In this document: positions 15,554 to 23,415 of the stretch, one piece after another
Layout: every line of letters starts with the position of its first letter
Numbering within the stretch: position 1 is the stretch's first letter
NCBI GenBank assembly: GCA_030606215.1
Contig: JAUWGW010000023.1
Location: 1-27,861, forward strand
From: a bacterium
GTDB lineage: Bacteria; NPL-UPA2; JAUVJM01
Reading direction: 5' to 3'
DNA: 27,861 nucleotides
The notes under the pieces: generated by a model
What the model saw: the letters and a program-made list of their open reading frames with translations, nothing else
The model's database searches: none
What the model was told of the DNA's origin: nothing
Program-made: the position numbers and the translations under genes

Positions 15554-15859
15554 TCAGACGACCTTTTCTTCTATCTTCTTTATTTTTTCGTACTGATCGC
15601 GTATGACGTTGCCAATGGTAGACTCGAGACTATCGAATCGTCGGTCTACCTTCTCAAATTGTCGGTCTACCTTCTCAAATCGTCGGTTTACCTCCTCAAA
15701 TTGCCTCTCGACAGAATTTCCTAGTTGATTTACTCCTTCTTTAATTGAACTGTGCTGCTCGGCAACCGTTTTAACCTGCTGTTCCATATGTTCCATCAGG
15801 ACTTTGTTATGACGCTTGATTTCTTCCAATACCCTGTCTTCTTTTTCCTTCTCGGGCAT
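15554..15859 (-). CDS. Small coiled-coil protein with heptad tandem repeat
   Basis: 101 aa from ATG 15859, chosen because GGAGG lies 5 nt upstream; the longer frame would begin before the promoter. It is charged and helical throughout. Residues 54-74 consist of three near-identical heptads (FEEVNRR, FEKVDRQ, FEKVDRR), giving a continuous coiled coil likely to self-associate. No catalytic motif or membrane segment. It resembles small hypothetical coiled-coil proteins common in mobile or accessory DNA; function unknown. It converges on the M28-AAC(3) gene with only 16 nt between stops. Confidence 0.65.
   Translation of the reverse strand: MPEKEKEDRVLEEIKRHNKVLMEHMEQQVKTVAEQHSSIKEGVNQLGNSVERQFEEVNRRFEKVDRQFEKVDRRFDSLESTIGNVIRDQYEKIKKIEEKVV
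15638..15700. repeat. 21-bp tandem repeat (3 units) inside the coiled-coil gene
   Basis: Three in-frame 21-bp units (15638, 15659, 15680), nearly identical at DNA level, each encoding one heptad. The low divergence implies recent expansion by slippage. Confidence 0.85.
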
Positions 15860-15871
15860 CTCATCCTCCAT

Positions 15872-15917
15872 CTGTAATTTACAGATTACAGTATATACCA
15901 AAACTATAAAAAATCAA
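15872..15917 (-). promoter_or_regulatory. Promoter and palindrome of the coiled-coil gene
   Basis: On the minus strand TTGATT (15912-15917), 16-nt spacer and TATACT (15890-15895). The 13-bp palindrome CTGTAATTTACAG (15872-15884) covers the expected start site, and a further TTACAG half-site lies at 15886-15891. This is a good operator candidate. The -35 lies just beyond the stop of the upstream GT2 gene. Confidence 0.5.
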
Positions 15918-16767
15918 TATAATTTTTGCTTCCCCTTACACCGAGTCTGTAGAGAGAGTTGGTAATAAACAACCTGAAATCCCTAAATCTGCTTTCCTTT
16001 CCAATTTCCGCTGGGTAATCACAAAGGTTGCTCCTTTCTATTCTATCTTTCATCACAGCAGGATGTTCCCCTTTGAAAATTCCAAGCGTTGAAAGATTCT
16101 TCCAGAAAGAATACTCTTTAACATTGCGAAATTTCTCTTCAATAAGCCTGTCTTCATGCCAGAAGCGGTAGAACGCTTTCCTCTTCTCAACCATCTTCTC
16201 AGGACTGCGCACCCAGCCGTAATGGTGGATAAGTCCACCGGAACGTGCCACCCGGAGTTTCCTCCCGTTCAGGCGGAATCCCTTTGCATCACCCCAGGAT
16301 AGGATTCTACTTTTTCCCCTTATTATGCGGACTTCATGCGGATACCATGCAAATGACCTCTGATATGTGTTATAGCTCCCATAAAAATGTATATAGTCAA
16401 AAAGCAAACCCTCAACCTCGGTTACATCAAAGTATTTGAGTAAAGCTTTTTGTATTCCGGGTAATGTCTTCTCATGAACAACTTCATCCGCCTGGATTGT
16501 GAATATCCAGTCTCCCGAACAACGACCAATTGCCTTGTTTGTCTCCTGCGAAAGCACTCCTCCTCCTCTCCTCAGATTTTCATCCCACTTGCTCTCAAAA
16601 ACAGTTACGCCGGGAATATTTTTAACAAGCTCAATTGTCCCGTCATCTGACTTTCCGACATTAATGATAAACTCATCGCAGAGAGGGATAATGCTCTTCA
16701 CTGCCTCAACCACAGGGAAATCATACTTTACAGCATCCTTTACTATACAGCACCCACTGACTTTCAA
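15904..16767 (-). CDS. Glycosyltransferase family 2 protein
   Basis: 287 aa from TTG 16767. I prefer this to the TTG at 16782 because AAGGAG lies 6 nt before it and the family normally starts MKVSGCCIVKDA-like. The fold is GT-A family 2: nucleotide-binding start 'CCIVKDAVKYDFPVVEAVKSI', then 'CDEFIINVGKSDDGT', and 'GDWIFTIQADEVVHE' carrying the DxD-like metal motif as QADE. It transfers a sugar from a nucleotide sugar. No membrane segment, so a soluble or peripheral enzyme of surface glycan synthesis is likely. It has its own promoter and is not clearly part of the upstream cluster. Stop codon is TAG. Confidence 0.85.
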   Translation of the reverse strand: MKVSGCCIVKDAVKYDFPVVEAVKSIIPLCDEFIINVGKSDDGTIELVKNIPGVTVFESKWDENLRRGGGVLSQETNKAIGRCSGDWIFTIQADEVVHEKTLPGIQKALLKYFDVTEVEGLLFDYIHFYGSYNTYQRSFAWYPHEVRIIRGKSRILSWGDAKGFRLNGRKLRVARSGGLIHHYGWVRSPEKMVEKRKAFYRFWHEDRLIEEKFRNVKEYSFWKNLSTLGIFKGEHPAVMKDRIERSNLCDYPAEIGKESRFRDFRLFITNSLYRLGVRGSKNYIDFL

Positions 16768-16801
16768 GACACGCTCCTTCAACTTTCAGCCATCAGATTG
16801 G

Positions 16802-16831
16802 TTTATATCAGAGGAAAGCACCTTCTGTCAA
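16802..16831 (-). promoter_or_regulatory. Strong promoter of the GT2 gene
   Basis: On the minus strand a consensus TTGACA (16826-16831), 18-nt spacer and TATAAA (16802-16807). It predicts a leader of about 28 nt holding the AAGGAG before the TTG start. Confidence 0.65.
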
Positions 16832-16920
16832 TTAATTATGTGGAATCGCTGGCTATCCAGCACCAACTTTCTGCAATGACATTTTGGCCATTTAGGAGGT
16901 TTTATAAGGACTTCCTGTGC

Positions 16921-17436
16921 TTACCTTCCCTCCAAAATTACCTGAATTTTTCTATGGGCGTCCTGGCTTACATCTTCTGCATTTTTCTTGCCCAACATTA
17001 AAAGATCAAACTCCATTCCCAAAATGTCTATCATCTGCTTCCAATTCTTGTTTACGTCCATGTCTACAGATTCTTCCAAAATCTCATAAAAGATTCTAAT
17101 ATTCTCCGGCTTCCCTTTATGGTTTGCTATCATATCTTCAGCAGCTTTCTTCGAAGCTGGTAACCCACCTATTTGACCAGCTACTCTCTTCTGCACTTCA
17201 TAGCTTAGATAGAATTTTAGAAATGTGCAGGCCGCCTCGCGTTTCTCTGGAACGATATTCTTTGTAATTACCAGAGCATTAGGGTCATAATAACAGGCAC
17301 GTGAAACTTTTTTTGGAGGAAAGACAACATCATAGTCCAAATCAGGAAATTTTTCATTAATAACATGAACACTATAATATATCCTCTGCATCATGGCAAT
17401 CTTGCCCATACCAACGTCAATTCTATTGTATCTTTC
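16921..17436 (-). pseudogene. Truncated ABC-transporter solute-binding protein (C-terminal remnant)
   Basis: Open frame of about 171 codons with the C-terminal half of a family 1-type sugar-binding protein: 'GKIAMMQRIYYSV', 'DYDVVFPPKK', 'NALVITKN', 'EKREAACTFLKFYLSYEVQKR' in part, and 'GGLPASKKAA'. Full proteins are about 400-450 aa with a signal peptide; here the whole N-terminal lobe and export signal are gone. The frame opens 7 nt after the stop of the isomerase gene, so a deletion removed the 5' part and joined the remnant to that gene. No permease or ATPase genes are present. It cannot bind or deliver sugar; any product would be a nonfunctional cytoplasmic fragment. Confidence 0.75.
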
Positions 17437-17443
17437 TTAGACC

Positions 17444-18331
17444 TTAAGATAAAAGTTTTTCAACGTGCAATCGTTCTTTTTTAAGTTCTTCGATACAGGG
17501 ATTCTTCACCGAAAGGTGTAGAGAAATCTGACCATCGAAGCCTCTTTCATTCAAAAAGGAGAATAGATTCCTGTAATCATCTTGCGTATAATAGCCATCC
17601 CAAGGTGGATTGTGATAAGAAGCCCTGCGAAACGTTCTAGTAAATGGTCCGGGATGATTGGCGAGATAAAGTACATCAAGTCCTCTCTTCATATACACTT
17701 CTGCTTCCCTTATTAAAGAAAAACTGTTCATATTTTGTCGGCCGGCCATCACATTGGCTGTGTCAAATACCCAACCGATCTTCTCAGTTTTTAGTCTTGC
17801 GACCTGATTGAATATTTCATCTTGAGGAATATCTAAGATATTGTAAATCTGGATCTTTCGCCTATGTGGGACAATTAGTAGATTTAATTTTAGATTACAT
17901 TTGTTAATATAGTTAACAATTTCAGTATAGGTTTTAAGAAAGAGGCCTTCCTGTCGTTCTGGTGTATGGTTTTCTGATTGCGTTGTTCCTACGTCAACTA
18001 TAATACGAGGGATATGGAAATACTGACATAGGTCTATGTATCTCTTGATGTGAGCAAGAGATTTTTGCCTCTCACCCTCTATTTCGCTAATCAGGTTACC
18101 AAATGCTATTGCATTCAAATCACAAGCTGCATTTATCGAAGCCACTCGAATACCGGAACTATGCATGCCATTTTTGAGTTCTGCAAGTTCTGCAGAAGTA
18201 AGCATGCCAAGCTGCCTACCAGTAAATTCAATAACATTAAATCCACTGGCTCCTACAAGCTTTACTATCTCGCATGGATGCTTATCTTTAAAGTACCATG
18301 CATTCATACCAATATCATCCAAGTTATACAT
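17444..18331 (-). CDS. Sugar phosphate isomerase/epimerase (xylose isomerase-like TIM barrel)
   Basis: 295 aa, AP-endonuclease-2/xylose-isomerase-like barrel without a signal peptide. Visible barrel elements: 'GFNVIEFTGRQ' (strand 2), 'IRVASINAACDLNA' (strand 3), 'IPRIIVDVGTTQSENH' (strand 4), 'LKLNLLIVPHRRK' (strand 5), 'KIGWVFDTANVMAG' (strand 6, usual metal-binding Asp and nearby His/Asn) and 'DVLYLANHPGPF' (strand 7). The strand-5 motif normally reads E-N/H; here it is VPH, so the first metal Glu may be missing. The reaction is an aldose-ketose or epimer conversion of a sugar, substrate unknown. It lies 30 nt after the glycosidase gene in the same direction, as in a sugar-use operon. Confidence 0.8.
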   Translation of the reverse strand: MYNLDDIGMNAWYFKDKHPCEIVKLVGASGFNVIEFTGRQLGMLTSAELAELKNGMHSSGIRVASINAACDLNAIAFGNLISEIEGERQKSLAHIKRYIDLCQYFHIPRIIVDVGTTQSENHTPERQEGLFLKTYTEIVNYINKCNLKLNLLIVPHRRKIQIYNILDIPQDEIFNQVARLKTEKIGWVFDTANVMAGRQNMNSFSLIREAEVYMKRGLDVLYLANHPGPFTRTFRRASYHNPPWDGYYTQDDYRNLFSFLNERGFDGQISLHLSVKNPCIEELKKERLHVEKLLS

Positions 18332-18361
18332 CTTAGAATCGGCCTTACTATATAAAGCTCC

Positions 18362-20635
18362 CTATTCTATGAATTCTACTATGGGTTTATCCAGATGAAG
18401 TTCTGCAATTAAAAAGGTTCGATCGCAAAAATCGTGAGGTGAAAGATTGAAATTCAATCTTCCATCCTTCGTCAGAGATATTTCTCTATCTTCTCTCAAT
18501 ACATCAAGCGCACGAATGATTTTAGCTCCTTTAACTTTGAGGCGACCGTAGACTGGACAAGAACGATTGTTGACTACTGTCACTACTATCTTGTCTGGTT
18601 CAGGTCTCAACGATGTAATAACCTGGACATGTACTCTCCGCAACAACTGCTTTGTATTAATACCATATTCTTCAGCTATACGAGGATCATTCCACCCGAT
18701 TACATCAGAAGCTACCACTTCTACAAGATTGAAACTATTAATGTAATCAAACCATATTTTCTTTACTCCATTAAGAAATGCATAAGGACTTGGCAGTGCT
18801 TCATCCCAATAGAGAAAATGAAACCCAAAATCGGGATCCATATTCCGGTACACATCAGCTGGAAAGGATAGGGGAACAGTCAGGCCAATTTCTTTTCTGT
18901 GTCCTAACCCAAACGGTGGAATTATAGTAACAATACGACCCTCCCCTAACTTTAAGCTGGTAATAAGTGGTTTCTTTTGGTCACTGGCAAGCCATACTTC
19001 ACCATCCTCCACTGAGATTTCCGGATAAGAATAAGGTTCTTCTTCAATAACCTTTTCGCCCTGTACAAGACTGATGCTAAATTTACTTTCTAAAGTATGC
19101 TTCCTATCACGCAGTGAAACTAATTGCTTTGCCCCTTCACTTAGCTGGTGATAACTCCAGATAACTTCGCCACCAGCACGCACATAGTGCACCAAATTTT
19201 CCAGAATATCACCTTCAATTCTTGTCTCACCCAAAATACACACGACCCTGTACCGGGAAAGAATATCTTCACGGACATTGGCAAGAAGAACATCCACTAT
19301 ATCACCATAAGGTGTGGTTGTAAGATACCCTCTATTATCATGGAAAAAAGCGCATTCCTGATAACCGGGGAACATTTCACGAAAAAAGAGATCGATCTGA
19401 TGATCTCCCTGCTCATAGGGTACTGTCCCCCAGGTATTGAAAAGATTGTCACCATATATATGTCGTGGTGGTGCCCAGCCAGAATGAAAATCTAATACTG
19501 CTGCAACAGGACAATACTGTACCCCTCGTCTTGATTTAAAGTTATGGGAAAATTTCACTGCCTTAAGCTGAAGTTCTCCCAGCGGGCTCAAGTATTCTTC
19601 CGAAGCTCCAGGAGGCTTTATAAACTGCGAACACTCAAAACCCTGTATATTAACACCATACATATAAAGAACATACCAGACCTTTTCCATAAGTGATAAG
19701 GGAGGGCCATGATCAGGCCCACTCTGACTACCACTGTGGGCAGCATGTGCTTTATTGGCTTCGAAATTTTTCCAGCCAAATTTGTTCCATACACTTATTC
19801 CTGCATACCAGAGAATCTGATACTGCCGCGCAGCTCCCCTAATAAATGATGCCCGCATGGGAATACTAGGAAGTGCCTGCAAGAATTCAGCCCCAATCAT
19901 TCGCTGTCCTCCCATTTCAATGAAATAATGTGGATAGGTCAAACTGCACAACGTCGTACAATAGTTTCGCAAATCTTTTAACACACAGGCAAACCATTCC
20001 TGAAAATATTTCCACCCTTTCTCTCTTGTCACAATCGCAGGATATGTCTGTTCTACATGCCAAAACCAGCGACCATCCAGTTCACCTATATCCCAGCCCA
20101 AGAAACGTGACCCGAGCCTTTTCAGAACATATGATTGAATTTCATCAGTAACGAATGCACCACTTCCGCCTTCATAGAGCGAAGGATATCCCGGCAGATA
20201 TCCCCATGTATCAAACATATATAGATCTCTTCTAGCGATTTCGTCAATCACCACCTTCCAGTCTTTAGCTCTGAAGAAACCATTGTTTAGCCGAAGACAA
20301 CTGCCAAAGTTATGTCTGAGCTTATCTGAAGAAGACCCCCCTGGCTCAAGAGAAATATCATGCCACTGACGTAATAATTTTCGAAACGTAGTAAGGTCTA
20401 TTGTGCCGTCTTCGTAAATACGTGTATTCCCGCTATTGACCCATTGTCCTTTTACGGGTACATGTCTTAACCCAATTGTTGCATAATCCCCGTTCAAATC
20501 TTCAAGCGTTACAGGCCGAGGATTTTTGTTCATAAAGTCACGGTCACTCGCTGGATCTACTCTTTTGTTCCATACTCGTGGTAATCTTCCCTCCTTTGAA
20601 AGTTTTTCCTTTGAGGCTTTGCTATCACTTTTCAT
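18362..20635 (-). CDS. Putative glycoside hydrolase (GH-A/GH42-like layout)
   Basis: 757 aa with a good SD (AAAGGAG) and no signal peptide. I see a probable TIM barrel over about residues 60-390 ('FLGWDIGELDGRWFW' with acidic residues near a strand end, 'LTYPHYFIEMGGQRMIGAEFLQA'). A GATase1-like or Rossmann domain follows at about 390-600 ('YRVVCILGETRIEGDILENLVHYVRAGGEVIWSYH'), then a beta-sandwich C-terminal domain ('PDKIVVTVVNNRSCPVYGRLKVKG'). The order barrel, trimerisation-like domain, beta domain is that of GH42-type beta-galactosidases, but I cannot place the family or name the two catalytic Glu with certainty. Between the sulfatase and isomerase genes, so an intracellular oligosaccharide-cleaving role is inferred. 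Stop codon is TAG. Confidence 0.6.
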   Translation of the reverse strand: MKSDSKASKEKLSKEGRLPRVWNKRVDPASDRDFMNKNPRPVTLEDLNGDYATIGLRHVPVKGQWVNSGNTRIYEDGTIDLTTFRKLLRQWHDISLEPGGSSSDKLRHNFGSCLRLNNGFFRAKDWKVVIDEIARRDLYMFDTWGYLPGYPSLYEGGSGAFVTDEIQSYVLKRLGSRFLGWDIGELDGRWFWHVEQTYPAIVTREKGWKYFQEWFACVLKDLRNYCTTLCSLTYPHYFIEMGGQRMIGAEFLQALPSIPMRASFIRGAARQYQILWYAGISVWNKFGWKNFEANKAHAAHSGSQSGPDHGPPLSLMEKVWYVLYMYGVNIQGFECSQFIKPPGASEEYLSPLGELQLKAVKFSHNFKSRRGVQYCPVAAVLDFHSGWAPPRHIYGDNLFNTWGTVPYEQGDHQIDLFFREMFPGYQECAFFHDNRGYLTTTPYGDIVDVLLANVREDILSRYRVVCILGETRIEGDILENLVHYVRAGGEVIWSYHQLSEGAKQLVSLRDRKHTLESKFSISLVQGEKVIEEEPYSYPEISVEDGEVWLASDQKKPLITSLKLGEGRIVTIIPPFGLGHRKEIGLTVPLSFPADVYRNMDPDFGFHFLYWDEALPSPYAFLNGVKKIWFDYINSFNLVEVVASDVIGWNDPRIAEEYGINTKQLLRRVHVQVITSLRPEPDKIVVTVVNNRSCPVYGRLKVKGAKIIRALDVLREDREISLTKDGRLNFNLSPHDFCDRTFLIAELHLDKPIVEFIE

Positions 20636-20651
20636 CCTTGACTTTCTCCTT

Positions 20652-20735
20652 TTATATCCTTGTTGATTTTTCTATGGTGCAAGGTAATACCATTATAGGC
20701 TCCACATCAGACTTATCTACACATATGTTAGCCAT
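20652..20735 (-). CDS. Possible small ORF (27 aa) between sulfatase and glycosidase genes
   Basis: ATG at 20735 with AGGA 8 nt upstream, ending at a TAA that abuts the SD of the next gene. The same frame is open further upstream into the sulfatase gene. No recognisable family. It may be a leader peptide coupling the glycosidase gene or just chance. Confidence 0.25.
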   Translation of the reverse strand: MANICVDKSDVEPIMVLPCTIEKSTRI

Positions 20736-20757
20736 TTCGTGTCCTGTAAAGCTGATA

Positions 20758-22125
20758 TCAAAGATACTTTCTAACCCCCGTATCCTCAAATTCGTAAGCT
20801 TCTTGAATATTGCCAGTTATAACTGGTCCATCGAAAAGGCTCTTTGGTGCCTTTTCAAGCAGGTGGACCACTACCTCCCTGTTTTCCTCAATGAGATTTA
20901 TCTTTTCGGAAGGGTCCTTTTCCAAATTGTAAAGCTCATGGCCTCCAGAAGGCCGGTAAATGAGACTCCATTTTTCATCTCTAATGACTCGGTGACCCTC
21001 TCCAAAGTATCCGCTGACTGCCACATCTCTGAGCTTTTCTCCTTTTAGCAAAGGCAATAGATTTTCCCCTCCCATATTAAAACTTTCCTTTCCTAAACCA
21101 AGAAGGGACAAAATGGTTGGTAAAATATCGCAGGTTTGGACAATTCCTTTAACCTTCATTGGCCGATAAATCTGTTCTGGCGGTTTAATTATTAGAGGAA
21201 AGTTTACTAACTCACTGTATAGATTATCAGAAGTTTTCATTATCTTGCCATGGTCTCCGTGGGGATGCCCATGGTCCGACAGAAGCACAATCAACGATGT
21301 TTCGTATAAATTTAACTCCTTGAGTTCATCTAAAAATTCACCTACCCACTTATCAACAAAACTTACCTCCCCAGCATATAAAGCTCTCACATTGTTTAAC
21401 TCTTCCTCGGTCATCCAGTCCACCGGGCCATACTTTGGATGGATGAGCTCTGGGCCTTTATAATTAGAGTCTTTATACATACTAAGAAATGGCTCGGGAG
21501 GAAACCACGGTTCATGCGGATCGAATGAATCTACCCATAAGAAGAACCGGCTATCCTTATTTCTCTTTATCCACTCAATCCCTCTGCTCATCACCTGCAC
21601 CGGGAAGTAGTCCTCTTCCTTCTTCCAATGCTCTATGTTTCTGAAATATTGGTCCAAGGAGCACCAGATATGATCCCCTTCCATGGCCGGTTTGGTAAAC
21701 CTCTTCATATCTTTGGAATGGTTGCCTGTTCTCCAGGCATCCGCTTCCTGACCTCTTATCCAATCAAAGGAAAAACCCCGGTGGAAATTCATACCTGGTT
21801 TAAAAAGATGGTAGGTATCCGCTATCAATCCACGTTTATACCCATACCTTTCTAAGATCTCAGAGATCACCACATCCTCCTTATTCAACGGTTGCCAGCC
21901 TCTATTGGTAAGGGTCTCATTTCCAGTGAATAATTGAGTTCTTATGGGGATAGTTGGCAGCCCCCCGGTAATCGCGTTCATAAATACCAGGCTATCCTTA
22001 GCCAGAGCATCTATATTTGGTGTCTTTACTACCTTACCGTTTATCCGGAATTCATTGTAGAAGCCAACGTGGTCCCTTCGTAAGCTATCTAACATTATCA
22101 CTATTAGATTTATCCCTTCTCCCAT
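20758..22125 (-). CDS. Sulfatase / alkaline-phosphatase-superfamily hydrolase with Thr at the catalytic site
   Basis: 455 aa behind a strong SD (GGGAGGGTGAA), no signal peptide. The superfamily fold is clear: the N-terminal metal site 'VIMLDSLRRDHVGFY' (D13), 'TPNIDALAKDS', 'DPHEPWFPP', and the metal/acid motif LSDHGHPHGDHGK (D284, H285). Ordinary sulfatases have C/S-x-P-x-R where Cys or Ser becomes formylglycine. Here the motif is T58-I-P60-I-R62 followed by TQLFTG, so no formylglycine can form. Thr is the nucleophile in the related nucleotide pyrophosphatase/phosphodiesterases, so a phosphodiesterase or phosphotransferase is a real alternative to a sulfatase. First gene of the cytoplasmic-looking sugar set, 54 nt after the exported set. 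Confidence 0.82.
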   Translation of the reverse strand: MGEGINLIVIMLDSLRRDHVGFYNEFRINGKVVKTPNIDALAKDSLVFMNAITGGLPTIPIRTQLFTGNETLTNRGWQPLNKEDVVISEILERYGYKRGLIADTYHLFKPGMNFHRGFSFDWIRGQEADAWRTGNHSKDMKRFTKPAMEGDHIWCSLDQYFRNIEHWKKEEDYFPVQVMSRGIEWIKRNKDSRFFLWVDSFDPHEPWFPPEPFLSMYKDSNYKGPELIHPKYGPVDWMTEEELNNVRALYAGEVSFVDKWVGEFLDELKELNLYETSLIVLLSDHGHPHGDHGKIMKTSDNLYSELVNFPLIIKPPEQIYRPMKVKGIVQTCDILPTILSLLGLGKESFNMGGENLLPLLKGEKLRDVAVSGYFGEGHRVIRDEKWSLIYRPSGGHELYNLEKDPSEKINLIEENREVVVHLLEKAPKSLFDGPVITGNIQEAYEFEDTGVRKYL

Positions 22126-22179
22126 TTCACCCTCCCTATCTCTTAAACCGTATACCTATCAAGCAAAAATTATAGCCAG

Positions 22180-23415
22180 CTAATTAATCATATCAGCAAC
22201 TAACTTGCAACCAATTATTTTGAATTCGTCTTTCCCAGAAGAAGTAATTAGTTCTCCTATAAGAAGATATTCTCCAGGAGAAAGATTATCTGGAAGGATA
22301 ATCTTTTTCTCTAATATCTTTCCTGGCCTGAGTTCAGACAGAAAAAGTTTTTTTATTTGATACTTTTTTTGGGGAGAGGAAAGAAATAGAATAAGGGTTA
22401 TATCCTTAATCTCTTTAGTAGGAGAAAGTTTGGCCTGGAAATAACCTTCCTTTTGCTCTACACTGATTCCCATCTCTCGATTAAGATAAGAAAGATTATC
22501 CATACCTGAAATAGTCACTAAAGAGATGGTAAAGGTTCTTTCCTCCTCTGGTTTAACTATAGGAAAAATAATCTCTTGAGTCATGGCAGGAATTTGCACC
22601 ATAACTGGCCCAGAGCTATCCCAGCTTTCTCCGCAGTTAGAATAAAGAACTGTTCTTTCTTTAGTTAGTAAGGTAGGAGAAATTACTTGGCCAACAATTA
22701 ATCTCTTCTTTTTGTCTATCAGGGCCCACCAGGGTTGAGAAGGAAGATAGAAGAGATTTGGCTCTTCCCTCACTCTTTTCTTTACTAAAAGACTTTCTTC
22801 CGGAACTATCTCTGTTTTATTATTAAGAAATCTCCTGGAAGTTTTCCTTAAAGGAAAGATAATATAATCATCATACTTAAAGTCTCCTCCTACCTGAACC
22901 ATGGAATGCATCCAGTAGCTATAAGAGCTTTCTGATTGATTGTTAATACTAATCTCTATCTTAAGTTCTGTGCTTTTATCCTTTAGACTGACTGTTCTCT
23001 CTAACCTCACTCCCCCTTTTTCCCCAGGGGGGATAAGTGCAACTGCTACTTCTCTGCCTTCTTTCTTTAGAACTTTAGCTTCATATTTAATCTTACTCTT
23101 CTGTAAGCCTGTCTCCCAGCACCAATCCTCATATCCGCCAAAGTTGGTTTCGGCTACTACTGCTCTTGCCAGCTCCAAAAGAGGGTTAGTACTAATTCTC
23201 TGTTCCTGGTAAGGTAGAAAGTAATTGCTTCCGATAGGCTTATAGATATACTCTGCTATTCGGCCATTAGAATCAGGAATAATAGTCGCTTTAATATACT
23301 CATTTTCTAAAATTAAGGATTCATAACCAAAATATTCTCCTTTTTTGATGGTTGCTGAGTTAACCGAAGAAGAGAAAAGAAGTAAAATAATAAAGAGAGT
23401 TAATTTTTTTTCCAT
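22180..23415 (-). CDS. Exported protein with mutarotase-like/DUF5107-type beta domain
   Basis: 411 aa with a signal peptide (residues 1-20, 'LTLFIILLLFSSSVNSA'). Residues 25-270 have the look of a galactose-mutarotase-like beta-sandwich: 'LENEYIKATIIPDSNGRIAEYIYKP' at the start, then 'VRLERTVSLKDKSTELKIEISINNQSE' in part. Residues 290-411 look like an Ig-like beta domain. Such folds bind or epimerise sugars or form accessory domains of glycosidases; no catalytic residues can be assigned. The start overlaps the end of the 942-aa gene by 16 nt, so the two are translationally coupled and probably act together outside the cytoplasm. Confidence 0.6.
   Translation of the reverse strand: MEKKLTLFIILLLFSSSVNSATIKKGEYFGYESLILENEYIKATIIPDSNGRIAEYIYKPIGSNYFLPYQEQRISTNPLLELARAVVAETNFGGYEDWCWETGLQKSKIKYEAKVLKKEGREVAVALIPPGEKGGVRLERTVSLKDKSTELKIEISINNQSESSYSYWMHSMVQVGGDFKYDDYIIFPLRKTSRRFLNNKTEIVPEESLLVKKRVREEPNLFYLPSQPWWALIDKKKRLIVGQVISPTLLTKERTVLYSNCGESWDSSGPVMVQIPAMTQEIIFPIVKPEEERTFTISLVTISGMDNLSYLNREMGISVEQKEGYFQAKLSPTKEIKDITLILFLSSPQKKYQIKKLFLSELRPGKILEKKIILPDNLSPGEYLLIGELITSSGKDEFKIIGCKLVADMIN

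Noticed and set aside
20578-21048. 156-aa plus-strand frame
   Set aside because: It is antisense to the glycosidase start, the intergenic gap and the well-supported sulfatase gene.
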